From contig CAZNTZ010000006.1 in NCBI GenBank assembly GCA_964576135.1, positions 1 through 35,751 of the forward strand: DNA of 35,751 nucleotides. Direction: 5' to 3'. The translations under genes and the position numbers were made by a program. Below are positions 14,042-23,000 of this stretch, one piece after another. Below the pieces are notes generated by a model, which saw only the letters and a program-made list of their open reading frames with translations, searched no databases and had not been told where the DNA came from. Each line of letters opens with the position of its first letter. Position 1 is the first letter of the stretch. The stretch is from CAZNTZ01 sp964576135 (GTDB lineage: Bacteria; Pseudomonadota; Alphaproteobacteria; Rs-D84).

Positions 14042-16933
14042 ATGAAAAAAAATTTTATTCTAGCGGCTATTTTGTCTACGATTGTTTTGGTTGCAAATGC
14101 TGCGACCCCGGTTCAACAAAGACGCAGTCCGGGTACATCTTCTGCTGATGCATTGATACCTTCTACATCATCTGCTAATTCTGCCAGAACAAGATCTATT
14201 GCTACTACATCATCTGCCTCTTCGGCACCGACTACATCTGCTCGGGCGGCTGTACGAACTACATCGGCAAGATCTGCGACACCATCAACTGGTTCGGTTG
14301 TTTCTGCGCGTGCCGGTATTACACAAAAAGTTGTGAACAGTGGTACAGCAATTGCTGCCGCGACTGCAAATACTGTGGTTGATCCTGTTTGCCAACAACG
14401 TTTCTTTGGTTGTATGGATTCTTTTTGTATGTTGGAAAATGATAACGGTGGTCGTTGCCAGTGTTCAAATCAAAAAGCAAATCTTGATACAGTGCTTGCA
14501 AAAATAGAATCTTTGGATGCCCAAAGTTATAAGCTTGCAACCGAAGGTGTTGAAAAAGTTGAACTTGGATCAAAAGCAGACTATGTATTCCAAGCTGCTT
14601 CGGATGTAGAAAAACAAGCAAATTCCGACCAAACCACAACACGTCGTAAAGCAAATCAACTTGATCTTTCCATGTGGAATAATACTGACGTTGACGAAAC
14701 AGGTGATATTTTCGCAGATAATAATAATACTGATCCATATAATATTGCCGATAAAAAAGGGGACACACTTTATTCTGCGGTAAGCAATATTTGTATCTCA
14801 CAAATTACTGGGTGTGAAAAAGATATTCGTATGTTGCAAACTATGTACCAGACAAATATACAATCAGATTGCCGTTCATATGAAAATGAATTAAAAAAGA
14901 GACAAACAGCTTCGGCACAAAAATTAGCAGCAGCACAGAAAGCTGTGCGTGACGCGGCACTTGAATCATTTCAAAACGCGAATAAATATGACATTGGGCA
15001 GTGTACGTTGGAATTCAAAAAATGTATGCAAACAACAGCTGGATGTAAAGATGACTTTACTGGGTGTGTAGGAATAGCCGCGGCACAAAATGCAAAAAAT
15101 AGAGTTGGTCAGTCATCAAGTGTACAAATGGTTGATATCAAAGGTATTAATACAAAAATATCAATTGCTGCAAGTACAATGGATGCTTTGCTTTCTAAAC
15201 GTCCGATGTGTGACAGTGTAACAAATTCGTGTATTGCAGTCGTTCAAAAAGACAAAGATGCAGTTTGGAAAACATTCTTGTCTGATATTGCACCATCTAT
15301 GAAAACAGCCGAATTGTTGGCAGAAGATAGTTTGCGGACATCATGTATTTCAAATATATCAGCATGTTTCCAGAAAGCTTGCAAAGACACTATGGATCCG
15401 AATGATCCTGATGGATCTTATGATATGTGTTTGTCTCGCCCGGAAACTATGCGCAGTTTATGCCGTGTATCAATTGATCCATGCGAAGCTGCTATGCCAG
15501 ATACAACAATAAATTCCGAAGGTAAATCTGAAAATGTATTATGGGGATTTGTCAAAGCTCGTCTTGCGTCAATACGTGTTGATGCTTGTACGACAGAGGT
15601 CAAAGATTGTCTGCAATCAACTGACAGATGTGGCAAAGATTACACACAATGTATTGGTTTGGATCGTGACGCAATTCGTGCAATGTGCCCACAAGATAAA
15701 TTGGTTGGATGCCAAGAGAATGGTGTGTTCAGCTGGGATAAAGTAGATAATATTATTAATGGAATTTATTTGGGTATTGATAATAATGCAATTACACAGT
15801 GTCAGAAATTTGCAACAGATAAAATGAATGAAATTTGTGGTGATACTGCAAGTTGTGCTGCGTTTGACAGCGACGAAGCTATCGGAACAGACTCGCTTTA
15901 TTCGTATAAAAATAATAATGGCGATTACGTGATCGATGGATTAATGTCGTTTGGAAATGTAAAATTATCAACAATCTCGGATCCAAATACAAAAGTAAAT
16001 AATTATTCTTTGGATGTTTCTGCGTATCAAAAAGAAGCCGAAGCTGCTAACACAGGTGGAACTAATGAAACATTGGGTCGTATAATTGGATCTTTGAATG
16101 CTGTTCAAAATAAAATAAATGCCCAGATAGCATTATTAAAATCAGATACCCAGATAAAATGGTGTATTGAGGGTCGTGATATGACTCAAATTCGTGGCAC
16201 TCGCGAAGGTGCTTCTGCGATGACAGCTCCGCGTGTTCCTCATTTATTAGACTCGTATATAACAACTATATTTAATGCGGGTATTGATAAAGCCACAAAA
16301 AATTATAACAAAAAGTTTAATGCCTTTATCGCATCTGCTAATGAAGGAAGATCTGATGAAAGTAACGCTGCGTTGTGTGCTGCAATGGCGACTAATTCAA
16401 AAGAACCACGTTGTGCGGAATACAGTGCAAAAAGAAAAAATATTTTTACAAACGAAACCGAACCTGTATGTGTTAAATACGAAGTAGGTCCAATGAGTGT
16501 ATTTAGTGATAAATCAACAGTTGGAATTGGTGGTGCTTATTCTACTACATATACGATACCTGGGGCAAAATTATCTGATCTTGCAAAGGTTACATCAAAC
16601 GGTCGTGCTGAATTTATTCAAACAGACGGCAGTGGAAACATGATTGCAAGCATAGGTGTTGTTGCAAACTATTCTGCGGATTCGAATACATGTAATGTCA
16701 CAACCACAACAACAGGTTGCAAATCATTAGAAGCTGTTATAACAACAAATACTTCGACAACTTGCAAAAGTGGTGGATTTACATTCTTGGGTGGTAACGG
16801 ATGTAAAGGTGGCGGTGGAATATTAAATATCGGTGGTGGTAAGAAAACAACTGTGACTACGCAAGAATATCATGGTGCGATATGTACAGATATGATGGAA
16901 CCAACAACAACGGAAAACAGTATAGAAATGTAA
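14042..16933 (+). CDS. Large exported cysteine-rich repeat protein
   Basis: This 963-residue protein belongs to no family I recognise. MKKNFILAAILSTIVLVANA is a Sec signal peptide. Residues about 25-105 are a low-complexity Ser/Thr/Ala/Arg stretch with repeated TSSA words. The body carries spaced cysteines: C-x6-C-x4-C at Cys117/124/129, then two full C-x6-C-x6-C-x6-C arrays at Cys321/328/335/342 and Cys516/523/530/537, with further C-x6-C pairs between. The motif segments look helical, so paired cysteines probably staple helical hairpins in the oxidising periplasm. The C-terminal part is Gly/Thr-rich. It has its own promoter and is followed by the 590-residue gene. Role: probably an envelope or surface structural protein (inference). 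Confidence 0.75.
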   Translation: MKKNFILAAILSTIVLVANAATPVQQRRSPGTSSADALIPSTSSANSARTRSIATTSSASSAPTTSARAAVRTTSARSATPSTGSVVSARAGITQKVVNSGTAIAAATANTVVDPVCQQRFFGCMDSFCMLENDNGGRCQCSNQKANLDTVLAKIESLDAQSYKLATEGVEKVELGSKADYVFQAASDVEKQANSDQTTTRRKANQLDLSMWNNTDVDETGDIFADNNNTDPYNIADKKGDTLYSAVSNICISQITGCEKDIRMLQTMYQTNIQSDCRSYENELKKRQTASAQKLAAAQKAVRDAALESFQNANKYDIGQCTLEFKKCMQTTAGCKDDFTGCVGIAAAQNAKNRVGQSSSVQMVDIKGINTKISIAASTMDALLSKRPMCDSVTNSCIAVVQKDKDAVWKTFLSDIAPSMKTAELLAEDSLRTSCISNISACFQKACKDTMDPNDPDGSYDMCLSRPETMRSLCRVSIDPCEAAMPDTTINSEGKSENVLWGFVKARLASIRVDACTTEVKDCLQSTDRCGKDYTQCIGLDRDAIRAMCPQDKLVGCQENGVFSWDKVDNIINGIYLGIDNNAITQCQKFATDKMNEICGDTASCAAFDSDEAIGTDSLYSYKNNNGDYVIDGLMSFGNVKLSTISDPNTKVNNYSLDVSAYQKEAEAANTGGTNETLGRIIGSLNAVQNKINAQIALLKSDTQIKWCIEGRDMTQIRGTREGASAMTAPRVPHLLDSYITTIFNAGIDKATKNYNKKFNAFIASANEGRSDESNAALCAAMATNSKEPRCAEYSAKRKNIFTNETEPVCVKYEVGPMSVFSDKSTVGIGGAYSTTYTIPGAKLSDLAKVTSNGRAEFIQTDGSGNMIASIGVVANYSADSNTCNVTTTTTGCKSLEAVITTNTSTTCKSGGFTFLGGNGCKGGGGILNIGGGKKTTVTTQEYHGAICTDMMEPTTTENSIEM

Positions 16934-16937
16934 AAAA

Positions 16938-16962
16938 ACATTTTTATCATTGATGAAAATGT
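16938..16962 (+). repeat. Inverted repeat overlapping the 590-aa gene promoter
   Basis: ACATTTTTATCA and TGATGAAAATGT are reverse complements except for one G-U pair, with almost no loop. It lies between the stop at 16933 and the -10 at 16965-16970, so it could be an operator or a weak transcript end. Confidence 0.4.
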
Positions 16963-16970
16963 GATACAAT
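16962..16970 (+). promoter_or_regulatory. Extended -10 promoter of the 590-aa gene
   Basis: TGATACAAT at 16962-16970 fits TGnTAnAAT, 22 bases before the ATG at 16993. An in-frame ATG at 16969 falls inside this element and so cannot be the start if the promoter is real. Confidence 0.5.
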
Positions 16971-16992
16971 GCAACAAACAAAGGAATGGAAT

Positions 16993-18765
16993 ATGAGAAG
17001 AATGTTCGGATTTTTTACTGGAATTTTAGCTATCGCCGGCGGTTTTGCTGCGAATAATTCATACGCTGCAACAGATGCCCGTGTTGGTGTATTTTCCAAT
17101 ACATCTTCTGCTAATGCACAACGTCGTGCGCCAGCAATGCCAACTATGCAGGTAAATATGAATGGTAATATGGGGGTAAATTTACCAACCACTGGTGGAA
17201 CAACAACACAGACTGCTTATACAATTGATGCATGTATGGATGATGTTTTGGCATGTGTTAATGGTGGTGCTTTGCCGAATAAAATAAATGATTTGTACAA
17301 TGTTGATTTGCGTAATTCTATTTTTAATGGGATGAGTCTTTGTGCTGCGCAAATTGATAAATGTATTTCAAGTGTTCGCAGAAATGGTCAAATTGTATAT
17401 CATTCCGCATCAGATGTTTGGATTGACTTTAATTCACGTGTAATTCAACCAAGTTATTTCTCGTTCGTTTTGCAACGTACAGGTTTAACACCTAACCAGG
17501 CTGAAAACACATGTATTTTATTAGATAAAAATACATATGGAACATCTTTCACTGCTGTTGGTCAGGGTGATGATGTTACAAATGAATATGCACGTAATGT
17601 TGGTGCATATAATGCCCAAGATGGTGGTGACTTAAAGAAAACAAGCCCACAAGGTGTGCAAGCAAACACTACAGGTAGATACGATAGCCAACGTGGATAT
17701 TATGCACGTTGGGATGCAACAACAGGCGAATGTTTGGTTCGTGTTGCTGCTTATAATAAAGGAAGCCAAATCAGTAATACTTGGTTGTTCGGAACACTGG
17801 GTGACGATAAACCAGCCGAAGTTTGGAAATCTGCGGGAACCAGTTTTGGTTGCAACAAAGATTTGTTTGGATTTAGTTTGTTGAACAATACAAGCACTGT
17901 TGCAGTTGTTGGTGTCGGTGGCGGAACGTTAGTCGGAGCAGGTGTTGGTGCAATTGCTGGTGCAAATTCAGAGCATATACTTGACTGCGATAGTTCAAAA
18001 GACCGTGAAGCGTTAAAACAAGAAATTGATGAAAATAACTTAACAGATCAATTTAATGCTTATGGTGTTGGATTGGTTCGTGGTGGTGAAATGTCAAAAT
18101 CTCAGTGTACAACAATCACCGGTTTCCAAGATATGATTGCACAAGTAGAACGTCATCCTTGCGCAACAGGTGCAGCAAGTGGTGAAGAATGTGAGAATTT
18201 TAAAACATTAACAACTGGCAGCGGTCTTTTGAAGTGTACTGGTGCATCAAAAACAGGTAACTGTGTTGATTTTAACACATTATATGATGAAGCCGAAGGT
18301 TTGAAATTATTGTTAAAGAAAGTAAGCTCGCTCGAAGCAATCGAAGGCGGACGTGTACTTAAAGGTACTTTGATTGGTGCAGGTGTTGGTGCAGCAGCTG
18401 GTGGACTTGCCACAGCAATCACAGCGTTCGTTGAAAAGAATAATATCACTTGCCATGTTGGTGATGGTCTTGACAGTATTGCTTTTGGCAAATCAGGCAA
18501 AATTGATTCTTTGAAAGAATTCTATGTAAAATGGAATTTACGCTTGCCAGATACAATCTTGCCAACAGCATTGGTCGTAGATTGTAATTCTTGGAAAACC
18601 GCATGTGGAACTATCAAAGATATTTCACAATGTGCCGCCGCTCAGGTTAACTATAAGCCGGCCGGAGTTCAAAGAACAACACTTGTTGATAGTGCTTGCA
18701 CGGTCAGCGGCAGTGTATGTATAGAAAATTATCCGGTGGCAGTATCGAACGGTGCATGCCAATAA
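16993..18765 (+). CDS. Exported Cys-containing protein with two glycine zippers
   Basis: This 590-residue protein is not recognised. The signal peptide MRRMFGFFTGILAIAGGFAA ends near NNSYAA. AAGGAA lies 6 bases before this ATG, which favours it over 16969. C-x6-C pairs occur near the N-terminus (CMDDVLAC, then CAAQIDKC). Two hydrophobic Gly-rich segments look like glycine zippers: about residues 303-325 (VAVVGVGGGTLVGAGVGAIA) and a later LIGAGVGAAAGGLATAITAF. These could be membrane-inserting or oligomerising helices. The first is preceded by a Cys/FG block shared with the 467-residue protein encoded at 20815. It ends at a strong terminator. An envelope location is likely; the function is unknown. 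Confidence 0.72.
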   Translation: MRRMFGFFTGILAIAGGFAANNSYAATDARVGVFSNTSSANAQRRAPAMPTMQVNMNGNMGVNLPTTGGTTTQTAYTIDACMDDVLACVNGGALPNKINDLYNVDLRNSIFNGMSLCAAQIDKCISSVRRNGQIVYHSASDVWIDFNSRVIQPSYFSFVLQRTGLTPNQAENTCILLDKNTYGTSFTAVGQGDDVTNEYARNVGAYNAQDGGDLKKTSPQGVQANTTGRYDSQRGYYARWDATTGECLVRVAAYNKGSQISNTWLFGTLGDDKPAEVWKSAGTSFGCNKDLFGFSLLNNTSTVAVVGVGGGTLVGAGVGAIAGANSEHILDCDSSKDREALKQEIDENNLTDQFNAYGVGLVRGGEMSKSQCTTITGFQDMIAQVERHPCATGAASGEECENFKTLTTGSGLLKCTGASKTGNCVDFNTLYDEAEGLKLLLKKVSSLEAIEGGRVLKGTLIGAGVGAAAGGLATAITAFVEKNNITCHVGDGLDSIAFGKSGKIDSLKEFYVKWNLRLPDTILPTALVVDCNSWKTACGTIKDISQCAAAQVNYKPAGVQRTTLVDSACTVSGSVCIENYPVAVSNGACQ

Positions 18766-18771
18766 ATAAAG

Positions 18772-18793
18772 AACGCCCGAAAGGGCGTTTTTT
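18772..18793 (+). terminator. Terminator after the 590-aa gene
   Basis: The perfect 7-bp stem AACGCCC / GGGCGTT has a GAAA tetraloop and is followed by four more T. It is very like the terminator after rplQ. Confidence 0.88.
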
Positions 18794-18865
18794 AATAAAT
18801 AGAAAATTTAAAATTGTTCATACTATCTGAAGATTAATTGTATTTTTTATCATTTAGCGAATATA

Positions 18866-18893
18866 TTGACAAACATATTTTTAGTGTTAAAAT
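18866..18893 (+). promoter_or_regulatory. Promoter of the two-TM 328-aa gene
   Basis: A perfect TTGACA (18866-18871) and TAAAAT (18888-18893) have a 16-base spacer. The -10 ends 9 bases before the ATG at 18903, implying a leaderless or nearly leaderless mRNA. Confidence 0.65.
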
Positions 18894-18902
18894 ATTTGTC
18901 AA

Positions 18903-19889
18903 ATGTTTGCAAAGATCAAAGATTTTTTTTATACACGGTTAAAAACATTTATTGCGACATGCAAAGATATTTTTACCAACAAGCATTTGCTTATTTGGTC
19001 GTGCGTATATTTTATCGTCATTTATTTGATTTTTCGAATACTTTTTAGGTTTGATATATTATTTAATTTTTCGCATTTATCACGCATAAATTTGCATGGA
19101 TTTTTTGGTTTTATTTTTGGGGCAATTTTAATTTCTGCTTTGCCGCTCTATTTAGCATCTGCTTCTTTGATAAAGAGAACAAAAAAACCTTTAATATCGA
19201 TTAAAAAAGTCCCAGAAAAAAATAAAAACAAAGAAGAAAAACAAACAAATATCGCCCCGGTAAAGAGTGACGCAAAATTCCCAGAAAAATTACCAGAAGA
19301 ATTGCACGAGCCATATATACGTATGCAGCGTGGACAGCTAATGCGTGCCAATTCGTATTTAATGAAAAATCCAATTGCAGATTTACCCAAAGACGAAACA
19401 AATAAAGAAGATGAAACGGTTGATATCGGAAATATACCATTGCCCGAAGATTTTGATACGGAATCAGATAATTATAATAAAACATTATCAATACCGGATT
19501 TTGAATCAACACCAACTTTTCGTGAAATAAGTTTTAATAAACAGAAAAGTGAAAAAAATATCTCATTGAATCAGCCTAAATTTTTGAAGAATCTTATTAA
19601 AAATGGTTACTTATTAGAAAAAATTGGAAATATTACTGTTGCTTCTTTGGGTTCAGAAACTTTGGCTATTGTTATTCATGACGACCAAGAATTTTGGATT
19701 CCAGATGATAACGGAGATTGGTTTGCCAACGGTCAACAAAAAACTTCACCTATAACTGAACTGTTAAATGTTGCAAATATGCGCAGTGCGTCACCCGTAT
19801 TTGTTTTGACCCATACGAATATATTGAACTTTGATGAATGTAAATCGCGTTGGGAAGGTATGGGTATCAAAGTTATAATGGATAAATAA
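18903..19889 (+). CDS. Two-TM protein with charged linker and C-terminal domain
   Basis: This 328-residue protein is not recognised. A short basic N-terminus is followed by two hydrophobic helices (about residues 29-49 and 66-89). Then come a Lys/Glu/Pro-rich linker (about 90-220) and a compact C-terminal domain of about 110 residues (NGYLLEKIGNITVASLGSET, then DDQEFWIPDDNGDWF and SPVFVLTHTNILNFDECK). By the positive-inside rule the tail is probably cytoplasmic. No Shine-Dalgarno sequence is visible before the ATG, and the promoter lies directly upstream. It sits between Cys-rich export genes but has no signal peptide or Cys array, so it may be an inner-membrane partner of that cluster or unrelated. 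Confidence 0.65.
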   Translation: MFAKIKDFFYTRLKTFIATCKDIFTNKHLLIWSCVYFIVIYLIFRILFRFDILFNFSHLSRINLHGFFGFIFGAILISALPLYLASASLIKRTKKPLISIKKVPEKNKNKEEKQTNIAPVKSDAKFPEKLPEELHEPYIRMQRGQLMRANSYLMKNPIADLPKDETNKEDETVDIGNIPLPEDFDTESDNYNKTLSIPDFESTPTFREISFNKQKSEKNISLNQPKFLKNLIKNGYLLEKIGNITVASLGSETLAIVIHDDQEFWIPDDNGDWFANGQQKTSPITELLNVANMRSASPVFVLTHTNILNFDECKSRWEGMGIKVIMDK

Positions 19890-19926
19890 TACCCATTGAT
19901 TAGTTCTTTCTTTTTTATTCTTTTTC

Positions 19927-19935
19927 TGGTAAAAT
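19927..19935 (+). promoter_or_regulatory. Extended -10 promoter of the four-gene Cys-rich operon
   Basis: TGGTAAAAT lies 16 bases before the ATG at 19952, with AGAGAG between as ribosome binding site. It has the same TGnTAnAAT form as the 963- and 590-residue genes. Confidence 0.5.
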
Positions 19936-19951
19936 TTTTACAGAGAGAATA

Positions 19952-20809
19952 ATGAAATTTTCCAAAGTTTGCTCTTTATTTTTTTATATGTGCACGGTTG
20001 CTTCGCCGGCATTTGCTGTTTGTAATTCTTTAAATTTAACGCGTTGTTTAGATTCCGCTTGTGTTCAAAATTCCGGAGACACAGGTGATCGTTGCCGTTT
20101 GTGCGGCACAGATCTTGCATCTGGTGCAAAAAATAACGCGCCTGCGATGAAATCATTATCAATCGGATCAAGTTCAAAAATTATTTTATCAGATGATGAT
20201 TTGGCAACCGCGCCTGCAACAGCTGGTTCACGTTATTCTTGGGCGACAGAAAAATGTATTAAAAAAGTCGATGGGTGCACAGCAGATGATGTGACAAAAA
20301 ATTATGACAGTTTAATAGAGCAATCATGTAAATCTGTTATTACAGAAAAATCTTATTCAAAAGCATTGTCTGCACAAAACGTTACAAAATCTGTGGATTC
20401 ATGCAATATTGATATCGCTGGTTGTTTAACTGCTGATTTACGTTGTGGTTCTGATTGGTCAAGATGTTCCGACGAAAGCGTATATTCAATTTTATTTTCG
20501 GAATGTTCTATTTCAACTGGGTGCAGTGATTTAGTCCAAGGGTCAAAACCAACAATTGATGCTTTGCGTGTTTCTGGTCTAAATGCTCGTAAAGTCAGCG
20601 TAGAAAATATAACTAAGAAATATTCTGCTTTGCGCGAATCAAAAATCAAAGATGCGAATGATGCGTGTTCTGGTAATGGTAAGCAAATTTGTATCACTAA
20701 TATTTGCAAAAGCATGGCTAATAATTGTGAAGAAGATTTCGAAGATGAAAAAAAACTTGCAGAATATTTTTGTAAATATGTGGATACAGCATGTGAGAAA
20801 TTAAAATAA
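19952..20809 (+). CDS. Exported cysteine-rich protein (285 aa)
   Basis: This is the first gene of a tight four-gene operon. The signal peptide is MKFSKVCSLFFYMCTVASPA, with cleavage likely after AFA. The mature N-terminus (CNSLNLTRC, LDSAC, DRCRLC) parallels residues 117-140 of the 963-residue protein (CQQRFFGC, MDSFC, GRCQC). A full C-x6-C-x6-C-x6-C array lies at Cys151/158/165/172 with the GSDW word. More C-x6-C pairs lie on either side. It reads like a short paralogue of the large protein, without the Ser/Thr-rich stretch. No known family is recognised; a periplasmic or envelope protein is inferred. Confidence 0.72.
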   Translation: MKFSKVCSLFFYMCTVASPAFAVCNSLNLTRCLDSACVQNSGDTGDRCRLCGTDLASGAKNNAPAMKSLSIGSSSKIILSDDDLATAPATAGSRYSWATEKCIKKVDGCTADDVTKNYDSLIEQSCKSVITEKSYSKALSAQNVTKSVDSCNIDIAGCLTADLRCGSDWSRCSDESVYSILFSECSISTGCSDLVQGSKPTIDALRVSGLNARKVSVENITKKYSALRESKIKDANDACSGNGKQICITNICKSMANNCEEDFEDEKKLAEYFCKYVDTACEKLK

Positions 20810-20814
20810 AAATA

Positions 20815-22218
20815 ATGAATAATAATAAAAAAACATTTTCATTGTTTAATAAAATGATTTGCAAAACAATTTTATCATTGTTGGCTGTTGTTTTTTTATC
20901 AGATTTTGCATTGGCTGCTGGCGTTGTTTCACGTAATACTCCGGCTGCCCCAAAAATGCCTTCACGGGCATTGGGTGCAACATCTTTGCGAATGTCATCC
21001 GCATCGGTTATTACAGAATCTGTTAATGCCGTTAATACGGAAAATATTTCAGAAACAGAACAAACTGTTGTGACTTCACCTGAGCAAACGGGGCCGATTA
21101 TTCCGGATAAATCAGAAAAATTTTCAAAACTTTTTGGTAATACAACTGGTGGCAATGGTGATGATAATGGTCGTCGTGATGCAATGCGAAGACAACTCGC
21201 GGCACTTGGTGCAGCAGAACAAACAGTATCTTCGATTTCGATAAATACTGCTGCGGTGACTGGTGGGGCAAGTGCATGTGATGATGGAATGCGTAAATGT
21301 ATGGCACAGAAATGTGGCAGCGATTTCAGAGAATGTGCAGGTGATTCGGATACAATATGGGGCGGTAAGATAGAATCTTGCAGACGTGAAGTTTCGTGTG
21401 ATACAGATGAATACACAGCTTCGATTCGTGAAATCAAAGCAGATCGCGATTTTAATCAAACTTTGTTTGGATTCACAGCCGTACGTGATTGTGGAAACAG
21501 ATATAATTCTTGTATTATAAAAAATTGCGGTGATGGTTTTATGAAATGTGTTTCAAAATCTGGTGGAGATAATGTAATCGAATCATGTAAAAGTATTGAA
21601 CAAAATTGTACAAATGTAGACAGTGGTTTGGCATCAAGGGCTATGGAAATTTTTGCAAATCTGCGCACACAAACTGCAAAAAATGTTACAATATGGGAAA
21701 CAAGACTTTATGAATTACGTGATTTGATGGCAACACAATGCAGATTGTCAGGCGCCGTTTTAGATGAAAGATCTTTGTCATGCGTTTACACAGTTGAATT
21801 AGTTGATAATGGTATTGTACCGCTTGCTTCGAAAAAACTAGCAGCTGGATCAGGTTACACATGCAGCCCAGAATGGTTTGGGGTTGATTTAACAACTTAC
21901 AAAGAAAACGCGGGCAGACTTACAAGTTCTCAAAAGGGTGCATCCGCAGCGGTTCTTGGCGCGGGTGTCGGAACTTTGGCGGGCAGCGCATTATCAGGAC
22001 AGTTATCAAACACTATGCAAAAACAATCCGATAATAAAGAAGAACGTCAAGCACAAAACGAAGATGAATGCGCAAAGATAGAAGGCGCAAAATGGGATGA
22101 TACAAAAAAGAGTTGTGACAAACCAGGAAATGTAATATCACGAACGGTTGGAAATGCTTCTGGTGCATTTGGGGATATCAAAAGTGCAATTAGTAATTTT
22201 GGATCTGGTGGAAAATAA
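20815..22218 (+). CDS. Exported cysteine-rich protein with glycine zipper (467 aa)
   Basis: Five bases separate this from the previous stop. The N-terminus is a signal peptide with a longer basic region (ILSLLAVVFLSDFALA as its core). Two arrays of the shorter form C-x6-C-x4-C-x6-C are present at Cys155/162/167/174 and Cys226/233/238/245. A glycine zipper lies at about residues 375-396 (AVLGAGVGTLAGSALSG), preceded by the Cys and WFGVDL block shared with the 590-residue protein. Near the C-terminus is the WDD motif (Cys419, KWDDTKKSCDKPG), also found in the 327-residue protein two genes on. It thus links all branches of the local family. Function unknown. Confidence 0.73.
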   Translation: MNNNKKTFSLFNKMICKTILSLLAVVFLSDFALAAGVVSRNTPAAPKMPSRALGATSLRMSSASVITESVNAVNTENISETEQTVVTSPEQTGPIIPDKSEKFSKLFGNTTGGNGDDNGRRDAMRRQLAALGAAEQTVSSISINTAAVTGGASACDDGMRKCMAQKCGSDFRECAGDSDTIWGGKIESCRREVSCDTDEYTASIREIKADRDFNQTLFGFTAVRDCGNRYNSCIIKNCGDGFMKCVSKSGGDNVIESCKSIEQNCTNVDSGLASRAMEIFANLRTQTAKNVTIWETRLYELRDLMATQCRLSGAVLDERSLSCVYTVELVDNGIVPLASKKLAAGSGYTCSPEWFGVDLTTYKENAGRLTSSQKGASAAVLGAGVGTLAGSALSGQLSNTMQKQSDNKEERQAQNEDECAKIEGAKWDDTKKSCDKPGNVISRTVGNASGAFGDIKSAISNFGSGGK

Positions 22219-22223
22219 AAATT

Positions 22224-23000
22224 ATGAATTTGAAAAAAATAATTTTTACTGCGATGATTTTGTTGATTCCTTTTTACGGATTCGCAGACTATGAAGTTGC
22301 TGCTCCGACAATTACATCTGTAAATGAAACCACGCCAATGGAAATGCCAGTATATGCGCCATCAATTGATAATGGTCAAAATACGGACAGACCTGTAAGT
22401 GATGTTACAAAATATTACACAGAATTAAATTTTGAATTTTCGGAATTGGAAAATACATTCGCAAAATTAAAAGCAGCTGATTCGGTTGCAGCAAACGATC
22501 CGACAAAAACGATAAAGAAACGTCTTGAAGAAATTACGATTCCGATGGATAATAAATTAAGTGAATTCAAATTTGTTATGACAAATGATCAACCAAATTC
22601 TTTTGTAGATATGAGTGGGGTTGAAAAATCTGGTATATCCAGATTATTGGCTGGGGCTGGGATTTCACAAGCAGAACATGAAAAAATGTGGCGTGAAGAA
22701 TACAATAAAATAAATAAAGAATACCGTAATTTTGCAGATGTTTTACGTCGCAAAATTTTAGAAAATTGTAAAGATTCGCGTTCTGATTTGGAAAACCAAT
22801 TGCAAGCCGCTGCAAACGAAGTATCTACAGGACCAGAATTTGCAACGGTTATTGATTCATACAAATCTAAAATACAAAAATTATATCAATCGGATGGTTT
22901 ATGTTTTGATGTTCCACCACAATACGATCCAGCAAAGGATAAAATTTTGGCGTCAGTTTTAGAACAAAACAGTAATAAACAAGTAATAAAAAACAAATGA
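22224..23000 (+). CDS. Exported helical protein (258 aa)
   Basis: This starts five bases after the previous gene and overlaps the next by an ATGA. The signal peptide is MNLKKIIFTAMILLIPFYGF, with cleavage near ADYE. The mature part is charged and largely helical (YYTELNFEFSELENTFAKLK; EYNKINKEYRNFADVLRRKI). It has only two cysteines (ILENCKDS and LCFDVP), which could form one disulfide. It lacks the Cys arrays and glycine zipper of its neighbours. The operon position suggests it works with them. Not recognised. Confidence 0.68.
   Translation: MNLKKIIFTAMILLIPFYGFADYEVAAPTITSVNETTPMEMPVYAPSIDNGQNTDRPVSDVTKYYTELNFEFSELENTFAKLKAADSVAANDPTKTIKKRLEEITIPMDNKLSEFKFVMTNDQPNSFVDMSGVEKSGISRLLAGAGISQAEHEKMWREEYNKINKEYRNFADVLRRKILENCKDSRSDLENQLQAAANEVSTGPEFATVIDSYKSKIQKLYQSDGLCFDVPPQYDPAKDKILASVLEQNSNKQVIKNK

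Noticed and set aside
14319..14801. Minus-strand open frame of 160 codons inside the 963-residue gene
   Set aside because: Antisense to a signal-peptide protein with a clear promoter. The Tyr/His/Leu-rich composition is typical of a reverse-frame shadow.
20718..21437. Long open frame on the minus strand (239 codons) opposite the 467-residue gene
   Set aside because: It lies wholly over two well-supported plus-strand genes, has no ribosome binding site, and its composition is that of an antisense shadow.
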